Positions 26,280 through 39,500 of a stretch of 64,000 bases of DNA are shown piece by piece. This DNA comes from Microplitis mediator (Eukaryota > Arthropoda > Insecta > Hymenoptera > Braconidae). Each line of letters begins with the position of its first letter. Positions within the stretch are counted from its first letter, which is position 1. Both the position numbers and the translations under genes were made by a program. Location of the stretch: assembly GCF_029852145.1 (NCBI RefSeq), contig NC_079973.1:25934422-25998421 (forward strand), given 5' to 3'. A model generated the notes under the pieces. It saw nothing but the letters and a program-made list of their open reading frames with translations, did not search any database and was not told the origin of the DNA.

Positions 26280-28267
26280 CGCGGTGGAGCCGCCATGCAG
26301 ATCCTTTTGCCTGTAGCAAGCCCTCACTACTTCTCCTCTACCTCCAGCACCTCCTCTGCTCTCTTCTGCACCCTCTTCAGCTCTGTCTCGCTTCTCCATC
26401 GGCCTTCACAAGCTCCCACACCCCCACGTATGCTCGGTGCCGGTAGCGAGCGGGCACGCCTAACCCGCAGACTCGATGCTCGTGAGGGATTAACCAAGGG
26501 CGCTCGCAACATACCACCAGAGTACGGCCATCTACCAGCTACCGGTCCCAAATTATTATGCATTGCGCAATAACGGAAAAGTACTCGTGACCCGGCAGTC
26601 AGAGAGGGAAAGAGAGAACGAGAAACTTCTCTGTAGCTACTACTCTCTACTCTACTCTACTCTGCTCTCTAGCTCGTACTTCTTTCAAGGGGATTTATTC
26701 AGCTATTGGCTCTGGGGATACCTAGACATATCCCTACACATTTATAGTTATAGTAATAGCTATATATATACATATGAAAATATATATGCGTGGATAAAAC
26801 GACCAGTTGAATCGGCAAATGTTACATCCCTGCGTATCTGTACAGTACAGATATATAACAAACGAAAAACATATATTATATATATATATATATGTGTGTA
26901 TGTATAGGACAGAAATAGTGTAGAAGTATATAGAGTTTACAGCGAAAATGGATCTCTGCGCGAAATGTTGTGACGAGCACGTATAGGTCTGCGGATGGAG
27001 CCAATCAAGAAATCTCAAACGTCAGCGAGTTTACCAGAAGAGCGTCGTCGACGGTTGTTATCCTGACTCGGTGGCTTCGTGACTTCGGACGTAAGCCAGC
27101 AGTAGCAGCAGCAGAAGCAAAACGACGGTGGGAATTTCGTTTCCAACTTTAAACTTTTTTTAAAATTCTATTTTATATCTTATTTTTTCCTCGACATCAT
27201 CGCTGTCGTCGTCGTCATTGATCGGATACCGAGAGAAGTAAAACACAGGGTAGCTGCTGCTGCTGCTACTGCTGGTGGTACTGGTACTACTGCAGAGGAA
27301 TCGGTGAAATAATAATGGCAATAGGTTAGAGTAAAATGGCAGGGCCGGGAGAGTGGGTATATATGAGAGGGTGGCAGTAGTCAGGCAGTCAGGACGAGGG
27401 ACGAGAGGCGAGGGGTAAAAAGCGAACACAGCCAAGCGACTAGAACGATAAGGGAGACCGTGGAACTTGATGGAATTCCATAGATCCACGTCGGCGTCGA
27501 GACAGAGTCGGCTAAGCAGCCATTTAAATGCAACCGATGTGTCTCGGGGAGCTATTACATCTGATGGACGGTTATTGACGCGCTCTGGCTTATACCGAGC
27601 AGCAGTACTACCAGCAGCAGCAACTGCCCTCCCCTCTGCCACTGCCACCGTTAACCCCTCTTCTCTATCATCCGCTTATTCGAGCCCACTACCATCATCC
27701 TGCTGATACCAACACACCCTCGGCTACCAACACCAACACCAACACTATTACCACCTACATATTATACCTACGTCTATATAGAGCTTGCAGAGAGCCCGTG
27801 ACACACCAAGCGACCCCTCGGGGGCTCAGTTGAGCTCAGCGTGAGAGCAAGCGAGTGTCCGTGTAGATCTACACTGTATGGGGGTGACCGACCGACCGCC
27901 GCGACACATCGTGAATTGCTGTTGAAATTGTTGCGAAAGCGCTGTCGTCCTGGATAGAATAGGATGCCGCCGCACAGGTTCTCTGCTTTGGTGGCATAGC
28001 CAGCCCGGCAGAGGCGAATACGAACGATCGAATTACTGGATTTATCTTGCCCTCTCCTTGACTTATCCCAGAGTGCCTGGCTGCTGCTGCCGCTACTTTT
28101 CTTGTTTTCTTATATTTTATTTTATTTTCCTTCTTTTTATCGTCACTGTACAGTACTACAAACACCCGTATTATCGACACTGTATAAAGGACAAAAACTT
28201 TGAATTTTATCATAGTTTTATTTTTCGCCATTCTCAGCTTATTCTCTTACATCATTATTGTTATGAC

Positions 28268-28314
<47 letters not shown>
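28268..28314 (+). repeat. (ATT)n microsatellite
   Basis: About 15-16 uninterrupted ATT units, one of the longest perfect trinucleotide runs in the window. Confidence 0.95.
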
Positions 28315-28317
<3 letters not shown>

Positions 28318-31219
28318 GGTAGATTTAGTAAATTGAGCAACGATAAAGTCATGTCGCAAGAGCAACGGCGCTCGATCGTCAAAAGACCCAAAGGTCTAAA
28401 GTATGGCTCTTAAGGATTAATCCTGATACTCAAGGGGACGCCAGCACGACGGGGGTGGGAGCCAACCGAGCCGTTGAATATAAGAGGGAGTGAGGATAAG
28501 AGTGAGAGAGAGCCCGAGAGTAAGAAAGAGTGTATAGTGAAGGAAAAGAGAGCAGTCTCGGAAAGTGTGATATTATCGCAGCAAAAATATTACTCAGAAA
28601 ATTGCCGGCGTGACTCCGTCCAGCCTCGTTAATTACCGTAAATTACCCATAATTATAAGGACTGTAAAAGTTTTTACTATCGTCGTGGGGCAAGCCGCGA
28701 GGGGACCGTGATGCAGAGCCACACTGGGCCCACCTTGTCTCTGCGAATTCACCGAGGTGTGACCCCCGACCCTCTATTCTACTATGAAACCTCACCTAAC
28801 GAGACACTTTTCTAATAAAAGTTAACCCGCTTCACTACGCCACCACCGTCACCACAACCTAGTCCTGGTAGTCCTGCGAGTCCTGGGTGTTGGTGCGCGA
28901 TTAGAGCCCCCTCGCTACACTCATAACCGAGTCCAAAATGTCTCTCTCGGAAGTAGGACAAGTGCGATAAGAAAATATTCTCTGCTCCGAAATCCCTTAC
29001 GGTCTCGTTCAGTAGTCTACTGTCTGACAGAGAGCCGGACTTACTACTCGCTGGTACTGCTTATAAGACTGCATTACCTCCAGTAATTTGAATTACATTC
29101 ACTGGGAAAATTTTTTTTTTACTCCACGCCAATTTATTACCTCCATTAAATTTCCTCTTTCTTTTTTTTTCTTCGACAATATATCGCAATAGGTTTTTTT
29201 AAACAGCCCGGAAAAATCTGTAAATAATTTGTAAGAGTGGATAAATTTGTGTAACGAAATTGTAGCGTCGACGGCGATCGACTGAACATACGATCTCAAC
29301 CACCACCACCACCACCAGCCATCAGTCAATTTCAATGCACTCTTTCGTTCTTGATAAACGGATGTGCAAGCTTTATGGGCCACCTGTTGCACGTGTACGC
29401 GCGTCTCGTTCGTCCAACTTTCATACTCGTTTCCAGGAGCATGAAAACGGTAAATAGATTTTGCGTGAATCTCACTCCAACTTTTCGTCATGTTCTTTTC
29501 CACATTTTTCCAGATTATTTTTTTTTCTTTATTTTTCAATTCAACTTTTTTTATCAACTCGAAACTACTATTAACTCATTTTCTCGACAGGATGACATTT
29601 AATTTTTTTCATTTTTTCTTCAGCATCTACAAGTGTAACAGTAATAGTAGCAGCAGTAGTAGTACTTGTAATGGGAGTAGTATGAGTGCCAACAAGAGCA
29701 CGTAGTCGTGTAAAATTGAGCCACAGCATTAAACTCATCCGTATATAAATTGTTGCGGCACATCGTCGTGGAAACACCTTTATCGCACTTAACGAACAAC
29801 AGAGGCCCGAGTAGTAGTATATCCGCAGTACTGCAAGTATCCTCTATCTGGTGGACGAAACTCTCTCGAGTAGGATGGAATAACCCGTGGAAAACGGGAG
29901 TACTCGGTTCCCACAAATCACCGGCAATCTTGATTTACTCGTGTTTGCCCATTGGTTCAGTATCACTTGTACAATATAATAGTATAAAGTGTAATATACC
30001 CACCGCAGAGTTGGAGAAGTCTAGAGATGTACACGTAGAGTCGAGTCGGTGCCTTTATTTAGAGTTCGGTGGTTCTGGCTGGTGGTGGTGGTACGGGCAC
30101 TGATGCTACTTCTAAGCAACTAGCCATATCCGTTTTACCATTAGGAAGCTCTAGATTAGCTCCGTGCCTTTTCCTCCAATGAAATAACCGAGATCACACT
30201 ATCGCGTCCATAAATATATTTGTTATTATTAAACTCTACAGACAAAACAATAATATATACAATGGAAGCAGAGAGTCGCGATAGATAAAGAGCGCGAGGT
30301 GACGTTAAAAATAAATATATAAACGTCATTGAATGACGATGAATTAAATGGATTTATATAAATGCATTCGTTAGCTGTTTTATTCTAGCAGGATATGATG
30401 TACATCTCGGTAACGAACAACAAAATGGACGGACAATTTTAACCCAGTACGTCCATTCTGCGATGATTTACAAGCATTAGCGAATATTAATTTCAATATA
30501 CGTTTTACACGCTGGGAGAGTGGTGGCGAGTGATGAGGACAAAAACGATAGATAGACGCGGGTAACCGGAAGCGAAAGAGAGTTAGTCAAAAAAATGAGT
30601 TTTAGTTTGGATGACGATGCTGCTGCTGGAGCTGGTGCCGGTGGTGGTAGACCGGGATGTGGGAGTCAGGGGGAGAAAAAGTTGGAGTAGGGAGAAGAGA
30701 CGGGTCGACGCCGCACGTCCCAAGCTACAAATCAACTGTTCCGAACAAATTATGAATGATATATTCGTTCCACACATTTGATATATTTCTGTCTCTCGTA
30801 CAAATACATATTCGTGTGTCCGCTGCATCCAACTGCAATACCAAATGTTGAAAATATGCCGACGTTCTGGCACTATTTTCTTTCACAAATCCACAGCGTT
30901 ATCAGTGTCACATATTTAATCTAAAAAAACGTGGATTATTTTTTTCCCTTTCTCACTCTCGTTACCACCAGCAAATTGTCATTTTTCAAAAATATCTATC
31001 GTGTTTTGACGCTCGAAATATATTTAATTTATTTTTATTCCGTGTTATTTGTGATGTTTGTTTTTAATTTGTTAATAAATAATAAAAAAAAAAATATATA
31101 TATATATAATAAAATAAACGAGCATACGCTTATAGGAACTGCGATAACACCCTAATGTTCTGTGTACACCATCACCGAAATGTTTGAATTTTGAACATAA
31201 CATCCGCAATAACTTGCCG

Positions 31220-31285
31220 CTATAAAAGCCATCGACAAATCAAATTTCGACGTGATTCATTGGCTGATATAAATTTTGGTATCCA
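31220..31285 (+). other. Three-copy conserved element T, copy B
   Basis: Shares TATAAAAGCCATCGACAAATC with one change relative to copy A, then GACGTGATTCA, TATAAAT and GGTATC in the order seen in copy C. The TTAATTCCC block upstream is not recognisable in this copy. Confidence 0.6.
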
Positions 31286-33078
31286 GACAGGAGAAACGTC
31301 GGTGACGTGGACATGTGTTTCTCTCGGGTTTCTCTCGTGTGTGATACCTATTATTATAACATCTCTTTCTCGCACACATTCATATAAACTAAAATGGCAT
31401 TTATTCATACACGCCACCCCCCGAGCCACCGGTCGCAACTCACAAAACAACGACTCTGTCCATCATTCTCGCTCTCATCGTTGTTGTACATCGGTTTACG
31501 TTACCAAGTGAACAAGTGTCATGATATCCAATCATCTATCCCATTCTTCCTAAATTCATCCATTTTTTTTATTATTTTTTTTCCGTATATTTTTTCACTC
31601 CAATAAACGAACCACCGACACCGGGCACTTTTTCATTTCTCTGCTCTCATCACTCGCCCCAGGCATTTTTTCTTGTTGCATATACTTTCTTGCTGTATAT
31701 AAATAAACTACTGGCTCATTTTTTTTTATGTTTCCAGATAAAACTACAAAAGTTTTCGCGCCTTTGGAAACTCAAGAAAGATGCGCGCATCTTCGAGATA
31801 TCGCGAGCTCGAGACCGCCGGCTAAATTTCCAATTCTACGAGGGAAAAAAATATAAAAATAAGTAAAAAAAAGTTTTATTAAACAAGAACAAGACTTCGT
31901 TGAGATACAAAAGCTTCTTCATACTGCAAAGAATATTGCCAAGAAAATTAGCATAACCATTAAGAGTTAAAAAAAATGAAATAATTAAATATCGTTAATA
32001 ATTATTATCCGAGAAAAGTTAATAAAAGTAGGGCGTTATTTTCAGTTGCAAGTGCAAACAATAATTTATAAGCCAAAGAAATTAGCAGTGTCGAAGATAG
32101 AGTTTGCACAGAAACATTATATCTAGAGGACGAAATACTACACGGATTATCAGACGACTCTCAAGCCAGCAGAGAAATCCGCGGCACGACCACAGGGTTG
32201 GGAGGAAATAAGCGGAACACCAGATAAGAACATCCTACCCGATGTCACGTAGCCTTTTGAGTATGATGGTTTTCCTCTTCTCACACGCAATATACAGCTC
32301 CAAATATTGCCGACACGAGCTAAATACATTCTCTTTATTATTATTATTACTAGTTTGTTTCATTTTATTTTTTCTTCGTTTTTGTTCGCTACTGTTATTG
32401 TTATTAAACCAAAAGTAATTAACGGGGAGTAAAAAATAAAATTTTATTATGACACCGAGTGTAATTGTTTGTTTTTACGGCAACAATTCCAGCAAGACAT
32501 AATTTTCCCTTAGACATTATGAATATATACATATATCTTTGTGTACAAGTAGATGAGCAAGAGACTGGAGGGAGCGGGGGTACAAGGGTTATGGCAGCGG
32601 AGATAGCGAGCCAGAACGAGGGAGAAAGCAATCAGAACTTGGGCCATTGCTAGATATTACTGAGACGTGAGAGATGTCTCCTCAATCATATTAATTGCTT
32701 AGATAAACGTTACCGAACGGCAATGGCATCAACTTACCTCAAACTAACATAACTCCCACATTCAAAATCTAAATCTATCTCGTAGCTAATAAAATTATTT
32801 TTCGGCCAGGCAAAAGTTTTTAAACTCGAGCGTAAAAATTTAAAAGCTTCCAGAAAAAAAAAGTTATGATTTCGGATTTCAACTCAGAAAATCAATCTGG
32901 CACAACCTTTTATTGTAATTATTAATATTTTTACCTAGTAAATGCTGGAGTAAACAGACGATCAACTGAAAACTGCCAGAACTGAATTTATTTTTTTTTC
33001 TCGGTCCGATTTTCGAAAATTTCGGGTTTTCATCAGATCTCGGCGTTTCGAGGCCCTAGGAAGCTATTCTGACTATTT

Positions 33079-33205
33079 CTAGATGGACGTCCGGTCGTCG
33101 TCTAAGAAATTCTATAGAAAATCTAGACTCAGCTCCCTGAGTTCGAAAACACCGGGAAGTTTTGGGGTTTTCTCGCAGAGTCGAACGTTTTTCAGATTTT
33201 TTTTC
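33079..33205 (+). repeat. Interspersed repeat R1, copy 1
   Basis: The 19-base run starting GATGGACGTCC and a 27-base run that includes AATCTAGACTCAG are identical to the reverse complement of 42,722-42,923. A second shared block covers GTTTTGGGGTTTTCTCGCAG. Copy 2 has an insertion of about 75 bases between the blocks. It is a decayed interspersed element of unknown class. Confidence 0.85.
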
Positions 33206-34489
33206 TCGAACTTGACTTCCCTGAAAATCAGTCGAGCGAATTTTCATTCAAGTCAATAATATTGTAACATCATCGATCAAATGTTTTACCGCTCAGAAAG
33301 GCAAGAAACATAAATCTCAATGTATGTTGGGTTCGAAAACTGCAAAATATTACAAAACCAGTTGTAGGATCGAGGGTTTTTAAATTTTTGAAGCTCTCTT
33401 GTATCATGCTAGGGATTTAAAAAATAAAATGAGGCTAAAAAAATGTCTAAGCCCTTAACGACGTCTCGTAACTGCCAAGTCATACTTTACGGGAAAAGAA
33501 ATCACACATACTAACATATGCAACAGGTATATCAGCTAGACTGCTGTTTCTACCGAGATAACGATTGTTCTTTGCTGACGTATCAAGTTACATTTATATA
33601 AGTGACTTCGTTTACGACCGCTGTATTCTGCTAACACCTCTGAAATAACAGCTCGAACTTAAGTACATGGACGGTTAAAAACCCCAGCACGGCTAGATTC
33701 TACACCAGAATATATTAATAAAATATAAGTCTATAAATATATTCCAGCGAGTGCATGTGACTAAATAAATAATTAAACTTGCACTTTTCTTCTGTCTAAT
33801 ACTTTTTTTCTATAATGCAAGAGCCACATACTTGTAGTTAGGGCTCTAGTGTACGTGTAAATGTTGCTGGTACTGTACGTGCTTGAGTTGACGACTCAGC
33901 GTATATAAAACAGGCTGACCGACAACGCCCTTGGACGGATGAGTTTGCTCCGCGGGTTCTGCGAGTTCAGCCAGACACGACCTGTAATCTTGTGTCAACA
34001 GAGGATAATATCGTTGATCAACTGCCAAAGGATATAGGGGACTTTCTAATTTTAAAAGCCTACATCCCGCCAGCTCGTTTGGACACGGCAAAAAAAAATA
34101 AAAAAAAAAATACAAATTGTCAGGTTAATTTTTCTGAACTACCTCTCTTTATTACACTGAATGTACTTTAAACAGAATAAAATATCCGGTGTTAGCTTTT
34201 ACTCCAACACACATTTTGGTAATGCGGAAAAATATTAATTTTAGCTTTAAAAGCTGGAGGGAAAATGGTAAAATAATATTTTGAAGAAGTACATGGGTAT
34301 GAATGATAATCTCAGTAATTGCTGGGGAATGAAAATATTCTGATTTTATTAGCTTTATCCGATAGCTATGATAATCGGCGACAATCAAGTTTCACAGTAA
34401 TGATTGGGCCACGAGCCTGATGCCAAATGCACCAGCTGCATATGCATGACGCAATCTCGTATCCACATCCGCACTATCCCGAAGCCGAG

Positions 34490-34495
34490 GATGAC

Positions 34496-34530
<35 letters not shown>

Positions 34531-34552
34531 GAATGAGGACGAGGACGAGGAT
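34490..34552 (+). repeat. (GAT)n/(GAG)n microsatellite
   Basis: About 13 GAT units followed by GAG/GAC-type units. Frames over it encode only Asp, Ser or His runs. Confidence 0.93.
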
Positions 34553-35300
34553 TGTGATGGTGCGGCAGTAGTAGTGGTAGCAGCATGAAGCTCACTCGAT
34601 TCCCGCGGTGTGTCATTACTCGTCATTATCCAGCTATCAAATCGCTCAGCAATAACTATCTGACCGTGTGTGGGCATCCCCACACATTATTTCAGATATA
34701 TACACTCACGAGCCCGGGCTTTGCTCGCGGAATCATCATTGCGGGTTCCGTCGTCATCATAGTCGGGCAATGGCTCATAACTTATCGCGTGTGATCACAC
34801 TCGCCTTCACACTGCGCAGAGAATAATGCCGGAATATTTCCCACAATTATCACCTAACTCCCTGACATAAACACACATCAAAATGTATACTCCAATCCAG
34901 GATGAATGAATGAATAGCCAGCTGTACTTATGGGTTGTATGACTGCAGTAGTGTATATTGATATGTGTACATATAAATATGAGAGTTTATGTCTGTATGT
35001 ATGAGCTTCTATAGCAGCAGCAATTGTCCGAGTTAAGTGAACATAAGTCTTGAAGCAAAGTATAAAGCCACAGAAAGGAGGCTTGACTCTTGGAAGGTTT
35101 CTATGCTTGCAGAGTACGAACGGATGTTATTGGCAGGAGAGTGGAGCCATTAGTTGTGATGATGGATGCCTGACAGGAACGCTGGCGTCCTACCCGGGCG
35201 GCAGTTATAGTAAGTAATGGCTTCACTCTGTACCCTGAGAAAGCCTTGAGAGGGAACCACCACCACCCTGCGACCTCTTCTCAACGGCCATTTCAACACA

Positions 35301-38300
35301 CACACACTTGCACACATGCACACATACACACACCTCTTATCGTCGCTTCACCTCTGCCGACGTCGCCGTGTAATAACAACAAATCTTGCCTATATTAATT
35401 CTCTGACGGGCATAACTCTCGTTATATATTTTCAACAAAAAAACACACCGATAAAAATGTCACCTCCACTCTGTGACTTAAACACAAGCTAAAGTATTAT
35501 CGAAATTTTTCGTACCTCGAGTTATAGTCACAGCTATACTGTGCTAGACTATTGTTATTGTTTTTCTCGCCGTATATATTTGTGCCTCAATATACAGGGT
35601 GATCACACCAGGACGAGCTATCGCGCGGTTTAGGCACAGTAATTATTGTTGGAATAATCTGCCGCGAACCCAATGGGACCATTTAAATTAGAGTGAGAAA
35701 ACGATAGCCCAGTGCGAACACGCACTATACAAGCATCATCATCATCATTGCTGTTGCTGCTGCTGCTGAACACACACACTCACACACACCCACCTCTTTT
35801 ACTCCCAGTACTTCTCTTTGGGTCCCCCTCGCGCCACCCTAAATCATTGATTGTTGCATTATCTGTTATTGGCAATGCAATTAACCGTTTACGGTAAAAC
35901 AGCGCAGCGCAGTGGTTGTTCAGCGAGAACTCCACGCGTACCCAGCAGTTATATGCATCAACCGCTCTCTCGTCCTCTAATTTTCTCTCTTGCAACGCTG
36001 TAACTCGGTACACACCAGTATTGTCCATATAACCCGATGTCCCTATCCGCAGGCTAGGATGAGAGAGAGAGAATTGATTTGTTGTACACAAGCGCCCAGC
36101 AGCACTCGTCTCTCCTGTTTCGAAATCCCGAAACCCAAAATCCGCGGTAGGATTAAACGCACCTCGCAAATGCCAGCCCTCTTGTTACCGCTTATTCTCT
36201 ATATCCCGTCTCGCTTTCCACCCTCCCTTTCTCCTCAGTGCGATCTACACCGTGTGCTGTTATTCTGCGTACATGATCAGGTGCAATTACAATCGCAGGT
36301 TAATAATTGTTGCAATAGGGGGACGAGGCACGCTTTAGATTTCCACTACTATATAGATATATATTTGAATGTATCTAGGTGTAGTTCGAAACGCTTTATT
36401 TGTAAAGGGCGCTATGATAACGTTGATACAAAACGACTCACGAAATGCTTAAGCTTCTTAAGCGATATCACAACGAGAGCCATTGGCTCGACCGGTGGTT
36501 CCACAGACCAGCCAACGCGATCGCCACCGGCATCGGCGATTTCATATTCAGTCTGTTCGATATGAGAATATGGATGGCCACAGTCAATTATATGGATTTT
36601 AATGGCCTGGGAAAATGTTTCCATGGGCATATACGGTATTTACCTTTAATCCGCAACCCCACTAAGCCAGCGACAAATTTTCTTGATATGTCGATGATGA
36701 GAAACAGTGCCGGTGGTATCATCTGCGCGTATTCATACCGCTATTATCTAATAAGAGGGAGCTTCAAGGCTATACTAACAGTAAAAAAAAAACATAAGGG
36801 ATAGAAATAAAATAATAAGCAGATATTTGCTCGGGGGAAAATGGCTCCGGGTATTAGCGAAGCTGTCTGCTAGGCGACAACTTATTTGTATAATAATACC
36901 GTGTAAAAGCGCATAAGTGTAATTATAAGTGTAATACTAATAACGCCTTAAGGCCAATAAGAAGCCTAGTAATTGGACGCTAATAGCATTGAGACAATTA
37001 TCTCGTTGCTACACACTAAGCATATTAAAACAAAACTTATTATTATTTAATCGAGAGATTTTATACGTCTTTGCTACAAACACACGCGGCTCTATTAAAC
37101 TATTTAATTATTTTATTATATTTTACGTAAAATATATTTATTGTTAATTGCTGCTGTACTGTTTTAATGGTTCAATTATAAAATGAAGAAAAAAATTTAA
37201 AAAAAAAATAAAGAGTTAAAGTTTTAAGATGTATATAGAATGTACGTAGAAGGGAATGGAAGCGAAAAATGTATAAATGATGCTGAGTAGTACAAAGTGA
37301 CCGTAAACTGCTGGTGTACCAGTCTCAAACATTTTTATAGCAAAAAGACGTCATGAATATGGAAAACTCGGGGTATATATGTGAATGTGGATGTGTATAT
37401 ATAGGTATAGTATATATTGTAATGGGAGTTTGCAACCCGTCCGTAGCCAATGAGCCACTAGGATTCTTGTCGAGGCTTTTGGCATAAGTCCTTGTTATGA
37501 TTCAAAGGTTTAAGCCGTGCGCGGGGTCTCAACCACCGACACACCGACATTTCCCCTCAGCTAATTCCACCACGAGTTTTCCTCCGTCTATTCTACTCTG
37601 AATACACAAGTTGTGGTTTTCGACGACAACGTCAATAAGTTAAATTATCTTGGACATCGCCGTGTGTACATAAATAATAAACACAATAAATAATAACGTA
37701 ACAACGGAATAGAATAAAAGAAGAGAAGGTAAAGAGAAGAGAAGAAAATTTGCAAGAGGATGGGGCGGAGAAAGAGTGCAGTGGATGGAATAAAAATTAA
37801 AGTTGATCGAGAATGAGTTGTGGGGAGTGCGATGAGAGGTGTGGGTCGCGTATATGGAAGATATAGAGAGATGAATAAGTTTGTGGTGGTATAGAATACT
37901 AGTATGGTATCCATTAGGGACAGAAGTATTCGCGCTTGAGATATATCGACGTCGCCCAAGCGAATTTATAGTGACAGCGGCGCTTGAAGGGATTGTAAAT
38001 CCCCGTTTGAGGATCGCTGATACCAAGTTTTATGTGGGACATTAGTTGGGTGGGGCGTGGTTGAATGGCGCGGAGTCGAGAATAGCGCTAGAGTTGCCTG
38101 GGCGCTATAAATTAGCCCGAAATGAAAGACAAATCGCCTCGGAGCTGTCCGCCCGTTTGCCCCGACGTGATAGAAGCGCAGACCGAGCTGAAGCTGGTGG
38201 TGGTGATGCTGCTGCTCCTTCTGCTTCTCCACTGGCAAGCGTTTGGTCCCATGGGAGAGAAAGGAGACCGAAAGCTCATCAGCTTTCTCCATCGTTTTCA

Positions 38301-39500
38301 TCTCTTACTTCCTACTCTTATTCTCCGGACATTTTACTTATTTTTTTATCCTCAGCCGTCTTGCTTTGCTGGCTACTTTGATTGACGTCTCTTAGAAGAT
38401 TTATTCAGGAAATTAATTTATTGTTAATTATAAAAAAAAAAAAATACGCGGGTACATGCGTTGGAAACAAAGTGGCTGTCTGTTGGATAAATGTAAAACA
38501 CGTATAGAGATGTCAAAAAAATAATCCGGCCGCGTAATAAAGATAACAAACAGAAAGTATAATATCATTTTTAAAAATTCAGAGGCAAACAAATAGATTT
38601 GAATTGGATTAAAGTTGTTTGGCATGTTGATTGGACTGAAACTGGCTGGTTTACAAGACACTATACACGAGTAGAAGTATACATAGAAGGAGGAGGATCC
38701 AGTCGTGGCAAAGGGATCTTATCGTAGTAGTATCGTAAAGAGAAAACCGACATTACTTGCCCGCGGATGATTTGCCTTGTTAACGACCTCGAAGATCAGA
38801 GAGAGGGGAGAGGAGAGTCAACCCAATCTCGACAACGACAAAGAGCCTTTTGCTAAGAACCGACCGCAAACGCAAGCCCCCAAGGCATCCAGAGCTCTCA
38901 GGAGTTGCTGACGTCACGTCGACAAAGGTTTGAGACGTCAATTAATTAGCGTGTACTTTCACTACCTTTAGTGGAGAAAATCGAGTTAAGTTTACAAACT
39001 TTCATCCCTAATCTCTCCGTTGAAACAAAAACAGAAAAAAATTAAATTAAAGAAAATTAATACCACTTACGCAAGAAAGTTTGTTTTAATAATTTTGTTA
39101 CAAAAAAAAAAAAAAAGAGAAAAAAAAAAAACATTTCAATACGAGTATTAATTAGCGCGTACAAAACCAATAAACAAATATTTTCCATTTGTCAGTTATT
39201 ATTATTTTAAAACTCTGTCGAATATATAGATGCACACGAGCACACACGCAGACACACCTACAGGACACATCCGGTAATTTTGCAAAAAGCTCGGCATCCT
39301 GCCCACGGGAAAATAACTCATATGTAGGACACGGTGACTGTTCGCGAGTGTCTGTGGCGAAATGAACGTTTTAATTCCCCTCCATAAAAGCCAACGACAA
39401 ATCAAACTACTTTGACATGATTAACTGGCAAGCATAAATATCGGTATCAATGCACGTGCGCACGCAATGACGCGTCGTGCCCTGCAACTCGTCTGCCACT
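35301..39500. other. Gene-free stretch with one unexplained complex block
   Basis: CA-rich tract at about 35,295-35,333, CAT and GCT runs at about 35,733-35,768, an unexplained non-repetitive block at about 36,420-36,790, AT-rich DNA at 37,060-37,230 and 38,990-39,200, and copy C of element T (39,367-39,450). No exon is supported. Open frames at 35,990-36,565 and 36,445-36,804 overlap one another in different frames and match no family I recognise. Confidence 0.5.
39367..39450 (+). other. Three-copy conserved element T, copy C
   Basis: The fullest copy: TTAATTCCC, CCATAAAAGCCA, CGACAAATCAAA, GACATGATT, CATAAATA and GGTATC in order. It matches copy A (18,512-18,590, inverted) and copy B (31,220-31,285). 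Confidence 0.65.

Larger units (their letters stand above)
21701..28400. other. Gene-free stretch with one duplicated module
   Basis: No supported exon. It holds CAC/CAT tracts (about 23,210-23,256), a CTG tract (about 23,991-24,011), the second copy of module W (25,975-26,279), a TA run (about 26,876-26,893), AGC tracts near 27,100 and 27,600, and a long ATT microsatellite (28,268-28,314). AT-rich DNA lies at about 25,220-25,920. The unique-looking interval 27,460-27,580 has no recognisable product. Confidence 0.55.
28401..35300. other. Gene-free stretch with interspersed repeats
   Basis: No supported exon. It holds a CAC tract (about 29,299-29,318), a TA run (about 31,094-31,108), copy B of element T (31,220-31,285), copy 1 of interspersed repeat R1 (33,079-33,205), a GAT/GAG tract (34,490-34,552) and AT-rich DNA at about 31,560-32,060. 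A non-repetitive block at 33,880-34,080 has a short minus-strand open frame but no domain. The intervals 30,100-31,000 and 34,560-35,280 show nothing recognisable. Confidence 0.5.

Noticed and set aside
27160..27648. 162-codon open frame, minus strand
   Set aside because: Composed of serine, aspartate and leucine/proline runs encoded by trinucleotide tracts, with an opposing frame on the other strand; no family similarity seen.
33846..34115. 89-codon open frame, minus strand, in a non-repetitive block
   Set aside because: The N-terminus is a translated A/T homopolymer run; no splice acceptor or family match seen.
35990..36565. 191-codon open frame, plus strand
   Set aside because: Overlaps other open frames on both strands, has no recognisable domain and starts in low-complexity DNA. 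Kept only as an unexplained block.
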